A stretch of DNA of 64,000 nucleotides from Irpex lacteus (lineage: Eukaryota; Basidiomycota; Agaricomycetes; Polyporales; Irpicaceae), in assembly GCA_001986395.2 (NCBI GenBank), contig MQVO02000008.1, forward strand, positions 1,116,001-1,180,000, read 5' to 3'. Below are positions 1-11,281 of this stretch, piece by piece (positions within the stretch are counted from its first letter, which is position 1; each line of letters begins with the position of its first letter). The position numbers and the translations under genes are program-made. The notes beneath the pieces are model-generated. The model saw nothing but the letters and a program-made list of their open reading frames with translations, made no database searches and had not been told where the DNA came from.

Positions 1-1158
1 GAATCGCTCAAAAAACGTACCTATGCACAGATCATGGTTCTTAGTAGCAACACTACAACGATACACGGTCGCTCGCTCATGGAGGTTGGCCAGGCAAGTT
101 CCCGACTGCGCCTACGCGGAATCCGGAGTTCAGGCACGCAGTCTACGTACCATCGTGGGAAGTGTGAACATCCTACTACGTACGAGTACGAAGAATGATT
201 AATTTCGGAAAGATCGCAGTTCAATTCGGAAGATGCACTCACCTGGAGTGCTGCATCCCTTCTGCGACTCGAGTTTTCGTGCCTTTGTCAACAATGGCAT
301 CGGTGAGAAATCCAGGAACACCGTCACAAGCCCGATTTACTTCCTGTAAAGAGGTTATACTCAGACTATCAGCGGGCTTCAAGTAAGTAATCATAAGTTC
401 TGTGGTTTGACATGGTGGTGGTGGTGGTGCAACTGGGAAGAGCACTCCAAAGCACTCCCTATCATCACATCCCGATCCGAGATTACAAATTGCACTCACA
501 TCCATAAACGGCAAACTAGGTTGAACAGGTCTGTCGCATATCTCTGGAGCACAGGTACACTGACGCGGAGGGTAAAGCGGCAGACATAAACGTTTAAAAA
601 CTGAAATGCTTGGTTACATGCGTTTAACACGCTACAACATAAGGTACAGTACATTCTACTTACAGAAGCAACTAAATGATACAATCGACGGGGAGATGCG
701 GCTGAGGGTTGCGATGCGATGCGAGAGTTGTGCGACAGCAGGGAGGGGTTGAAAAACAGCTTTATACAGAGCGAGCGAAAGCAGTAGGAGTGCGAGAGAG
801 TGAAAGAGTGAGAGCAAAGCGATAGCCGATGAGTAATAGAGATACAGCGATACGACGAAGGAGGCGACGGCGAGAGTCCGAGACGGTGAGTCGAAAGGCG
901 AGAGCAGAAGTACATGCGAGCGAGTCAGAAAGTCCGTTGCGAGTGCCAGGTTAGTGTACACCGTGAGTCAGAAAGGGATCTTGCGTTTAATCTTGAAGCG
1001 TCGTCGTTTAAAGCTTGTTAGGCGAGTTTGATACAGTTGAGTCAGTTCTTCTTCCGGTAATTATTGCTGCAATGAGTCTTCTCTATCTTGGGTTTGATAA
1101 TGCGATACAGCCCGTTGGAAATCCGAGAGTGCGTGTTGGTTAATACTTGAATAACTTA
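1..1158. other. Intergenic, no gene recognised
   Basis: I find no supported gene here. There is a short GGT/GTG microsatellite near 410-430 and a purine-rich low-complexity stretch near 760-940 (repeated GAGAG/GCGA-type words). Open frames on both strands show no recognisable domain. The region lies downstream of the minus-strand Rua1-like gene, so its right edge probably contains that gene's 3' UTR. Confidence 0.5.
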
Positions 1159-4081
1159 TTAAGTTTCGTCAGTTTGCTGGTTCTTGTTGTCTTCGGCAGC
1201 AGCCAGTGCTGCCCTATAGTCTGCGTCATCCACAAAGACGTCCTTTTCACCGGGAATGGTCGAGCGTTGATGGCAGGTGGCAGCATGCTTCCACCAGAAA
1301 ATCTCCTTCACCTAGCCGACGAAAACATATCAGCAAAGTAAACAAAGAGACCAGCACAAACGACGTCAATGCCAGAGCTTACCTTTACCTCAACATCCTT
1401 CACACCTTCCACCGGCACCCACTTGTTGCATTTATGGCACTTGCCCTGTTCGATCCGGGATCGCTCTTGTTTAGACTTGAAGGCAGGCTTCGAGTGTGTG
1501 ACATGGACCGAATGCATGAATGCAACGGGCGGGGAGAAGGGGAGTCCGGTGGAAGGAGAGATACCTGTACGAGTAACGTTCAGCGATAAGGAGCCGTGAC
1601 GTATAAGGCAGAGCTTACCGTGGTAGTACTGCATGTGGTAGCTTCGTAGAGAGACGGGTTAGCACTAGGAAACCATAGAGGGAGGGACGAACAATACTCT
1701 GAGGTGAAACGGTCAGTCCTACGAAAACGACGCTAAGGGAAGAGCAACATACTACTTGAACGCACTAAACTTCATCGACAACCACACTTTCTTCCCCTCA
1801 CCACCCCGCGAATGCGGTTCAGCACAGAGAGGACACAACCCGACCTACGACACCGCTGTCAGCCATTTTCCAGCCACCAGACCGGTAACATACCTTCGTC
1901 GTGCCGCGTCCCTTCACCCATCTCGGCGTATACAAGTCCATCGCAGAACGAGGTGAGTTCTTGACAGCGCCAGGAAGAGCAGAGGAGCTGAGTAAAGTAA
2001 GGTGAGGTCAGCGGCGAGAAAAGGGTGAGGAAAGGATCTCGCTGACGTACCTGAAACGATCCCTGGGGACAGCAAACTTCCTGTAGAAAGCAGGGAACGA
2101 CGAATGGATAGGCACCGACGAGGGGATAGTCCTTCTCCCTACGTCACATCGCTTCTCCTGCTCGTCCTTGTGGATCTGAGCCACCGACGAGTTACTAGAG
2201 CCGGCAACAGCCTTCGACTCCACCGGTCTAGAAGTCTTCGCCTTCTTACTGGGTCGCTCGTTAGAGTCTACATCAGCGCGACCTCGCTTCCTACCAGACG
2301 CCTGGCGTTGTGCTCGGTGGTTGGAGGCACGGACAGGCTGTTCTGAGTTCTTGGAGCTGACGTCGTTGTACGGCCGCAGAATAGCGGTAAGAGCACGAGT
2401 CTGAGCCCTCGTAGTCCTTCCTCCGACGGGTGAAGATCCGAGAGCGAACACGCCGCTAATACCCGCCTGCGCCCTGCGTTTGGTAGATCTAGGTGACGGG
2501 CAGATGCTATTGCCTCCTGGAGTTGACGGAACAGAAGACAGCGGCGAGTCTAGAAAATCATTCGGAACTGCAGATGAACCGGAAGCAACGGGGGAGCTGG
2601 CAGGCGAGACGAAACTATTGTTCGTTTTCCGGCGAGGAGATGGAGACCAGGAAGCTGCAATACTAGAAATGAGGCGTTCTGCCTTGGACTTGGAAGCACG
2701 TGGGCCGGTGAGAGCTGTGACAGGGTTGTTGAGGATCCGCCTATCTTTGAAGGTATAAGTGGGTGCGTATTTCCTGCGCACCGGATGGCCTGTTGATGAC
2801 GATGGACTTGAGCTACCTCCATAGAGGCGAAGGTCGGAGTCGCTAGTCGTAGGCGAAGTATTAACGGGTTGTTCGATGTCGGAAGAATCCATAGCGGACG
2901 ATGCAGCGCGGAAGAGTTTGCTGATGAAGGGAAGTTCGTCGTCGGATGAGGCAAGACTCTCTTCGTCATCAGATAAAATGGGTGAAGATCGGTTCACGAG
3001 GGTAGCAGAGCCACTTTGAGACGCATATAGTCCACATTCTTCGTCGGGATCGGCGCTTATGTTCCTTGGATTCGGCGCACAGGGAGTCCGCGACAGCTTC
3101 TCCTTCTCTTGTTGGTTTTGTCTGAGGATCGGGGAGTCATCTTCAATGTGCGTGTTCCGAGGGCCATGGGGAGTAGAGAGATGCAGTTCGTTTGGGTAGC
3201 GTAGGTCAAACTCTGGACTGGCGAGATCAAATCCGCGTGCGAATGGTGACGAGAACGAGCTAGAAGCGGAAAGCCTGTGGGATGTGCATGGAATCTTGTG
3301 CACTTGGGAGTAGTCGCGAGAAGAGAATCGGTTTAGCGAGCCGGGAGACAGCGATAATATGAAGTCTAAGAGCAGCAAAGAATAAGTACAGAGCGACGTA
3401 GCGTTAGTAGGAGTGAAACGAATGCATCTAAGACTGGGAAAACGCACCTATGGTAGGTTTATTGTGCTCTATTCGCCTTCCGGAAGTACTTGGGGTGTGT
3501 GGTTCTTGCCAACCCACACTGGTAAGTTGCGAAGACGATGAGCCCTGCTCAAAAGACGAAGAAAAAGACAGAGAGCGCTTGCTTGGAGAACCAGAAGTAG
3601 CCATAGCAGAGAGAGCAGTTGCAAGAGACGCATTGTCCTCAGCCCGCGGTCGAAATGGAGACGAAAAGGACGATGAAAGATTGGAAGACCAGATTAAGCG
3701 GCTAGGGGACTCCAGTCCAGCATCATGACGAGCACGTCTAAGAGAGCTTTTGTGGGACGATGGAGGAGTTGGGAGAGTTTGGGTCGCGCCAGACCCGGAT
3801 TGCACGCTGAGCAGGGTCTCTGCAGCTGTGAGGGTGCCAAAGCTGCGATAGTCGGCTTTGAGAGCAGACGACGCGTCAGGCGCGGCTGGTTTCAGACCTA
3901 GATGAGCAAGTTGATATTCATAAGGAGATATGGTGGTTGGAACGCGTGAATTATGCGTTGGAAGTGGGGTTGGTGAGGGACACGACTCGTAGGCGTAATT
4001 GAGGTATTGCGAAGGAGAGGGCGAAAAGGAGAGAGCGGAAGCGTGAGTTCGAGACGGTGTTTGAGGGGTGATTGCGTTCAT
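1159..4081 (-). CDS. Rua1 C-terminal-domain transcription regulator
   Basis: Seven exons on the minus strand: 4081-3448, 3365-2051, 1987-1894, 1844-1756, 1641-1619, 1564-1383 and 1311-1159, summing to 2490 nt (829 aa). The first ~640 residues are Ser/Pro-rich and disordered, with a basic patch (RKRGRADVDSNERPSKKAK) that looks like a nuclear localisation signal. The last ~170 residues form a compact Cys/His domain: LYTPRWVKGRGTTKVGLCPLC, then FSAFNYHMQYYHGIS, then STGLPFSPPVAF, then CHKCNKWV, then WWKHAATCH. This pattern is the fungal Rua1 C-terminal domain (DUF4451-type); Ustilago Rua1 is a zinc-finger activator of glycolipid synthesis. The domain call is firm. The target genes are unknown, and no glycolipid biosynthesis genes are visible nearby. 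The intron 1 branch site is a clear CTAAC. Confidence 0.9.
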
Positions 4082-5416
4082 CGCAGCGACCTACGAAAAC
4101 AGAAAAGAGACAAAAGCAGAAAGAGTAGAAAAAGGATATGAAGGCGAAGAGGTTGGAAGCGAGCTTGCAAAAATGGGAAGTTTATTTGCTTCGGCATTTG
4201 CCGAACACCGCAAAAGGCAATTAAGGAAGTTGGCTTTCTACGTGTTGCTCCTCGAGTAATTGACACTCGTCACTATTCTGCTCGACACTCTCGTGGCACG
4301 TTTGGACTGTGGTAAGCAGTTATGAGATGTTATACAGGATATGACTAACCAACGACTCGCATTAAGCATGTGGACACCTCAAATGGCATAGCCAAAGGTC
4401 ATGCATATGGATGGCTCACGGCTGCCTCCGTGATGTATCCTGTGTACTGAGTAGCAAAGGGCTCAACATGCGCTGATCTGTACTCTCATATAGCTAGTTG
4501 TCAAAAATGCTGTGTATGTGACAATCTATGCACCTTCAAGTTCCAGTTTCAACTCTCAATGCAGGAATCTGCGGCTGATCGGTTATCGACATCCATCTCT
4601 CTACAAATCCGTAAGGAGGAGGCTTTAAAATTGTTAACACGCGGTCAGCTCTGGGAAAGTGACTCTGTAAGAAGGATGGAGGAGATCGCTCTGGGTTATG
4701 CATTTGTTCGTATGATGATCTGTTACTGGCACTGGCATTAATATTGACCGTGACACCTCGCTACCGCTCACCGCGATGGACAGTATCAGTTTATACTTTC
4801 AGCCTGAAGCTTGAAGATCCATGCTCTCTGGTTCCTGCATTGATGTTTATCACTGGCATTCAAGATTCAAACAATCAACTTCAGCTTCAATACAACTCCG
4901 GCGGCGTTGTGGCGTCAATGATGCCGGTCGGAACGGTGAGCACATATCACACATCAACAGCGTGTCTTCATTTACTTAACTGACTGATCATGCACATATA
5001 GAAACCTCACGTATCTCTATGCTAACAATGATCGTGCTGTCAGTCCCGCCAGCATTAATGGGCGAGAGGCACATGCACATGTTCACGGCGGACTTTCATA
5101 CACGCCTTACGACATTGGAAAGCCTATTGTAGCGGATGCTCGGAACTACCACGACAGCAGTGAGAAGTTGATAGGTAATATGATGCCAGTGTATCACGCT
5201 TTACGGTCCTAGACACGTCCAGTATACTCTGGCGACAGACACCTGTGGGAGAGCATGTCACGGCAACAGTTCCCTCCTCTTCTCCATTCCATCCACGCTC
5301 GCGATTCACAACGAATAGCGACGATCGACATGATCCCATCGCTGTGTTTGTTCTTATATAATGCCTTCCCCGTATTTTTCTACTTCCTTGCGAACGATCT
5401 TGCTTCTGAATTCACG
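4082..5416. other. Intergenic, promoter space of two divergent genes
   Basis: This lies between the divergently transcribed Rua1-like gene and the first DUF6533 gene, so both promoters should be here. A coding-like stretch at about 4744-4930 with a good donor (GTGAGC at 4936) and a possible acceptor near 5001 gives only a short peptide with no recognisable domain, so I do not call it. Confidence 0.4.
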
Positions 5417-7274
5417 ATGCAAGCTTCGTCCGCCGTCCAGGAATCTCTGTGGGACATGTAAGTTATCTCATTCTATTAGACAATAATTATAGCGATTGAT
5501 CAAACGCTTTTAACAGTCAAATAGGAAAGGTATGCCACTCTCGACGCGTGTATGAAGATCCTCAAGTTTAAATATCTCACCCTACTTGCAGTACTTCTTC
5601 CTCGCTGGACTTAGCATTCTGTTGTATGACCATGCTACAACATTCTCACAAGAGGTATGTATTCTTTCCGCTGCCGATACTTATTGTCATGTCTAATTGT
5701 GTGTTTCTTAACTCAGGTAGAGGTGATCTGGAAACGGAAGAAGACATACAGTGAGTCATAGCCCCATTGCTTCCCTCATGAAAACTTGAGACTGAAATGT
5801 CACGATTGAAGTTTCATGGCTCTTCCTCTTGGTGAGCCTTTGCAATATCACCCGGCGTGCTTGAAGTTATACTAATCAGTAATGGTGATGGGGTAGGTGC
5901 GATATTATTGTATGCTCGCCATGATAGTCGTATCAATTGGTATGCTCTCCATCTATACTGGCTTGGCCCGTCTTCCAATTACACATGTACAGGATACTTC
6001 TCAACGGCGATGACGCGAGACCGATGCAAACAGTGGATGCTCTTCCTCCCCCTCGGTGTCACCGTACCTCTCAGTTTCCTCCCAAGTGTCCTCATGAGCA
6101 TACGGCAGGTCCCCCTTCTTCAATTACGTGCCATACACTTCATCTAATACGATTGATTCCAATACAGCGTATGGGCAATGTACAACGGCAATCGCTACCT
6201 CCTTGGCTTTTTGTTCCTATATCTGGCGGCTCAAACGGCAGCAGGCCTTTGGCAATACACCGTACCAGGTGGAACACCAGCTCCTGACCCTGTGGATAAC
6301 TACGAATATCACTGTAAGTACCATTACATGCCCACATGCCAATAGAGCTGACATTCCTTCCAGTCTGTATCTATCTGCCGCCCAAATCCATGTTCGTACA
6401 CCTGTTCATCCTCCTCTCTCTGACCCAATCCGCTGATGCAAACCATGGCCTATCGTCACACAGCGGACACAACTCGATTCTATATGTCTCGATGGAGCTT
6501 GCTTTTGACAGCTTAGTCTTTTTCCTCACTATCACTCGGACGATATGCATGTATTATTACCGCGGCGGTAGCCTTGTGCAATCTGGCTCTGGGAGTTCCC
6601 GCTCACGCTGGAGCTCAGGAGTGAAACTTCATCGACGGAGTCTGTTGGAGAGCCTGGTGCATGATGGAGCGTTGTATTTTGCGTGAGTCCACCGTCTTTT
6701 AGTATATAGTTAATAACTCATAAAGTTTGTTCATTTGATCTCAGGGCGATATTCTCTATCAACCTCACTTGGGTGGTCATGATCCTTCATGCACCTACGG
6801 GATTGAGAGCCATTGCAGCGCAGTAAGCCGCAGTTACCTAATTAAATCACTTCATGAAGTTTTACTGACGCCAAGCTTTGCACTCAAGGCCATCGGCCTG
6901 GTAAGGGTTGCTCTCTTCCCCTTATTGCCTCGCCTGTTTACTGATTGTTTTACCACTTCTCAAGTCTAATGACGACAGTCATCTGCCGCATTACCATGAA
7001 CCTCCGCACTACAGCCTATGACTCATCCATACACCCCCATTCCTCGCTCAGGAATCCGACACATAGTCAAGAGACAAACGGAGACATCGCCCTCGCGAGG
7101 TTCTATCCCGACAGGATAGGCGAGAACAGACACGGGGGGAAAACCTCGGGCACGCAGGTCAGCTTCCAGTCGAATACCGAAGGAGAACACCACGAGATAT
7201 CGAAACCGTTCTCCAATGGGAATGGGTACGGACAGTATGCTTATCAGCACGAAAGGGTGTTCAAAGACGTTTAA
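5417..7274 (+). CDS. DUF6533 seven-helix membrane protein, group A copy 1
   Basis: Thirteen exons: 5417-5457, 5517-5529, 5592-5654, 5717-5750, 5812-5831, 5897-5939, 5993-6104, 6168-6313, 6364-6391, 6464-6682, 6745-6822, 6889-6900 and 6965-7274; 1119 nt, 372 aa. The N-terminal DUF6533 signature runs YFFLAGLSILLYDH, then SQEVEVIWKRKKTY, then SWLFLLVRYY. It is followed by several hydrophobic helices (GFLFLYLAAQTAAGLWQY; ILYVSMELAFDSLVFFLT; INLTWVVMILHAP), the membrane-exit motif ICRITMNLRTTAY, and a ~85-residue polar cytoplasmic tail. The family is fungal-specific with GPCR-like topology; ligand and function are unknown. Intron 7 starts with GC instead of GT (6105), required by frame. Exon 12 is only 12 nt. 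It converges with the minus-strand DUF6534 gene, 68 bp between stop codons. Confidence 0.93.
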
Positions 7275-7342
7275 TTCCGAGGTCATAACAATAGGAATGT
7301 TGTAAGTATGCCTTAAGAAGCCACGAGGCATATTGTCCATTT

Positions 7343-9411
7343 TTAAGTCATTTTCACATCCGAACTGCTAGATGCGTCCAAACCCTCCGACTTTCTCACG
7401 GATTCCGACGAGATTTCGATGATAGTTCTGCTTCGAGGATTACTGCCCTCGATAGCGTCCAGTCGTGAAAGGTGTATCGACACCGGCGAGTCTGAAGCTG
7501 CCTTGCTACGCATAAGGTCTCGCGAATTAAGCACGGCGAGGAGAGAGTTGAGCATTACTGCGTGTCCAGAGGTTGTCAATGAGATGCGCTGGATAGAATC
7601 GTCAATGATGAGAACGTACGTTTTGGTAAGATCCCGTCCAGGCCTTGCCAGAAGAATGTTGACGGGGAGAGTGCATTCTATAAACTCGATAAGCAGAGGT
7701 TTTGGTATATATTAGTATTTGAATAACGCCTTACAGTCAGTAGTGCAGCGATACCAACGGAACTAAATATGGTGCACAGTGAGTATTCTGAGCTTGATAT
7801 CGATGTCGTGATTTATACCATGACGTACCTCGTAAGCACACATGTGTTCACACTGAAAAGTATGAGCATGCGGATAACTGAATGTGATCTATGAGAGCCG
7901 CGAATCATGTCAGAAAATATACAGTCGACATCGCTCAACGCAGAGTGACTGACTTTCGTATTTTACTCTGGCGCTTGAGCAGGGCTAGACACAGGGAGAC
8001 CATAATAGCGATATCTGAGAAGGCTTGAAGGGCGAAGACCGTATAGTAGAGCCACTGAAATGAGATGGTATCGAATCAATGATTCGTCGTCTAAAGACTG
8101 GTTATGACGGTCAGCCTTGGAAACTTACTGCTATACGATGTCGCAGCTTCTCGAAGTCTTTGAGAACCAGGCTAACAGTATGATGCTGATAAATAAATGC
8201 CTCTACGAGTGTGTGATAGAGACGACGGAACGTACACGAAGACACCTATGACTATACGATCGTCAGTGCTATCATGCCTCCTTGGCAGATGTAGAGCAGC
8301 ATACCTTGACCTCCAACTAAGAGTGGCGCGTATTGGGTCACAATCTATTCGTTTGAGAGGAGAACATGACGCACCAAATACAAGTGTTGTAGGTGGAAGC
8401 TGCGTAGTGGCGTTGTGAGATGGCTTCAGCGATCTGGGACTTTCAAAGTGACATACTATCGCAATGAGAGACCATATCTTTCTCTCCACTGTGATCAGAA
8501 GTCAGTTGATCTGATATCGTGTGCATTACAAACATACTCACGTTTCCAAATTCGATTAACAAATATACTGTTATCGTCGATGAGAACAATGACTTTCGAT
8601 TTTTGGACTGCTCAGACGTACACAGTAATGATTGAGTCGCTGAGGATCTACGGTGGGCTATCAGTACCCGCAAGTTCAATGACGGACAATACATACCATA
8701 AGCATGAAATGAGTCTGTTACGAGTGCCGTGAAAACCTCGTATCAGCTTCAGAACGTCATATAGAGCAGAGTACCCACACCATCGGTCCTAGTATAAGAT
8801 GTCTGCTTGTCAGTGGGAAAACAACGTATTTATACAATCAAATCTTACCACCCAACTTGCGTCCATAGAACAGGATGTAGAAGCGCCTTTATGCAGTACG
8901 TGTACACCACATGGGACAGTAATGCGGTCTCCAAAGTATCAAGTATCCTGAGAGCCATATCAATCAGAATTGACAGTGAGACCGAAGGAGATCGGTGTCA
9001 CCCTACCAAAGAATGAACATCTACATGAATGGGCGGAAGAGTGGTGAGTCGATCGGTTCATTTAGTGGCGATGGACCATACATACAGTTGTCTTTATGAC
9101 CTTGCCATCTCGAGGGTCGCTAGTGAAATAGATAAACGTTTGAACACTGGTTATGCCGTACAACCTAAGCATGTTAGTGGAATAGGTGAATTGGATTGTA
9201 ACAGATCTCAGAAGTGTACTGTTGCGGCTCACATAACAGACAGCAATCCGACTACTCGAGCAAGGGCGACAATGGACATCAATCGATAAATGCACTCGTC
9301 AAAAAGATAATAGCACTCACATATAAGCACGACACCCAGAGTGAGATCAATGTTCATCCCTGCCAGGATTGCTTCCAGTGGAATTGAAGGGGGGATAACT
9401 TGGGAAGACAT
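7343..9411 (-). CDS. DUF6534 seven-helix membrane protein
   Basis: I resolve 18 exons: 9411-9321, 9251-9233, 9164-9086, 9020-9007, 8947-8849, 8788-8779, 8736-8693, 8567-8542, 8488-8457, 8399-8375, 8316-8305, 8251-8236, 8171-8129, 8054-7954, 7888-7829, 7762-7735, 7677-7620 and 7557-7343; 972 nt, 323 aa, the usual family size. Diagnostic segments, in order: LYGITSVQTFIYFTSDPRD, WILDTLETALLSHVVYTYCI, FVNRIWKLERKIWSLIAI, WLYYTVFALQAFSDIAIM, FSVNTCVLTSS, STFFWQGLDGILPKLML and NSLLAVLNSRDLMR, matching the DUF6534 layout of seven helices ending in the NSLLAxLNSR motif. A ~50-residue polar tail follows. The small exons around 8236-8399 and 8693-8788 are the least certain. Start chosen at the first ATG (MSSQVIPPSIPLE) before the first helix; an in-frame ATG at 9438 is possible. 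Function unknown. Confidence 0.85.
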
Positions 9412-10667
9412 CGCTGAGACGGTGTGGCGCAAGTACACGGCCTGAGGGGAAGGGGTAGAGGATGTAGGGGGTCAAACCTTGCACGCCACACGCAGCCCTT
9501 TCTCGGATGGTGCATGTAATAAGTTCGCCTATCCAAGAGCTAGACACTCACACCGGGCGCGGGCGTGGACTTCTTGGGTTCGTCACGATCAGGTCCGCTG
9601 TTGATGATGATGAGCTCAAGATGCGGATTCAAACGAGGCCTACTATTTGTTGCCAGCATCGCCCATGCCATTCAGTGGAATGGTTTGAGCTTACCATACG
9701 AAGTCTTGGTCTAGGTGCCCAGCGATGCGCCCGTCTCTGGGTGGCGACCAGCGGTCCTAGTAAGTATGTGACTAACCACCGGGCGACAAGGTGCACAGCA
9801 TACTGTTACGTCTCATCGATCGTTCAGAAGCGAAGATGAGTATTGAATGGAACCAAACGAGCAATACCCGCCGAATACAAAAAGCCTTGGGTTCCCACTT
9901 GCTTGAATTCTTGTTGCCCGAAGCCAGCTGACACAGTAAGAAACATATCCACACGTAATTCGAAGACGACTTCGTTGTAGCCTGGCAATTCAACTGGGAC
10001 GGGTGGGGACTTCAAAACACCTACTGCAATACGTGGCCGTCAAGTCTCGATGTCGATGAGAGCCAACCTGGTTTAGATGGCTGCAAGATGACCTCTGTGT
10101 TGGAACAAGGTTCTCAGATGATGGACGTTCACAAAATCACTGAGCGGGATGTGAGAAGAGATGAACAACCGCCAGCGTGATACCGTCAAAAGACTCGCTT
10201 ACCTTCGCTATGCAACAAAGAACTATTCTGGTAGGGCTGCTATAGGAAACCTACCTAAATAACAGAAGCTGAAGATATAATTCGTGAGCGTGGGTGCCAT
10301 TGCGCTGGTTAGTGATCATGAGAAACTTATAGCAAGCGCTTGAGTCGATATTAGCGCTTAGCTTCACACGTGCATACCACGTGCATTGTTGATCGACCCG
10401 TCTGCCACACTCCGAGCTTGAGTAAAGTTTATTGAAACGTCGACTACATACCTTGGAAGGTGTTCAGACGAGATTTTACGCCGCTTGAGTGAACTATTAT
10501 ACAGGGTCAGGACTCTATAGGCGAGTGATTTGCTTCTGGCTATTACATTCGGAGTGATGGACGATTTGACACTCAGAAACCGCGAAAGTAACGGAGTGAC
10601 CATACGTACTTCTACGAACGATTCTGCAACTCCGTAATACATAACACTACCGGGTCGTGTGGTGAGG
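9412..10667. other. Intergenic, unassigned coding-like fragment
   Basis: Nothing recognised. A minus-strand open stretch at 10015-9824 (containing VELPGYNEVVFELRVDMFL) looks protein-like and may be an exon or relic, but I see no start, no partner exons and no known domain. The promoter of the DUF6534 gene should lie at the left end. Confidence 0.35.
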
Positions 10668-11051
10668 CTACTTTTTGCGAGCGACTGATTTACGGCGAGC
10701 CAAGAGACGTTCGAACAAGGCTCGGTCCCATCCATCCGGGCCAACTTGAAGATCCATCCTCATGTCGTCGGCAAGAAACGCAAATAGGCGGTTCTCCATA
10801 AACGCTTTGTGCAGTTTCAAAGGATCAGCGTTGATATCCGCGAAGAAATCTCTGTACAATTTCCCCAGCGTCTGCTGATGCTCTTCGTTGTCCTCACAGT
10901 TCCCAAAGCCGTAGTCCATGCCCGCAGTCTTCGGAAGGTCGATATAATGGATCGTTTTACTCCACGTGGCTGTGCTATCCCGAGCTTGCCGCACGGCGCA
11001 GCGTTCTACTTTGACATTGAAAGGGTTTGCATGCCCAATTGGATCAAACAA
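10668..11051 (-). pseudogene. Truncated tandem copy of the MYND gene 3' end
   Basis: About the last 90 residues of this minus-strand frame align with the C-terminus of the neighbouring MYND-finger gene: DYGFGNCEDN versus DYGFKNCGGN, ADPLKLHKAFMENRLFAFL versus ADPLKLHKACIDGRLYAFL, then DDMRMD and a shared ERLLARR/RRLLARR ending. No MYND finger and none of the middle domain occurs upstream; only about 230 bp separate it from the full copy. I read it as a 5'-truncated tandem duplicate, probably not functional, although its own frame is open and could be part of a short gene with an undetected first exon. Confidence 0.7.
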
Positions 11052-11281
11052 GACAGGGTGTTATCCTAGGTGAGATGCTATGCTTGCGACAGAACTCTAG
11101 GGTGAATGAATCACTCACTTTTATCTGTTACGATGACAAGCCCCCATTGAAGTCGTGGCGCGTCCAGTAGATGGCACTCAAAACGGATACGTCGTGGTAT
11201 TATCGGTGGATGTCATGGTACAAGTACACGAACGAGAAAATTATTATTCGAGGCAAAATGACGCGAAGCAGCGTCGCGGAC

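Noticed and set aside
239..961. Overlapping minus-strand open frames near the left edge
   Set aside because: Composition follows the purine-rich low-complexity DNA on the opposite strand; nothing resembles a protein family.
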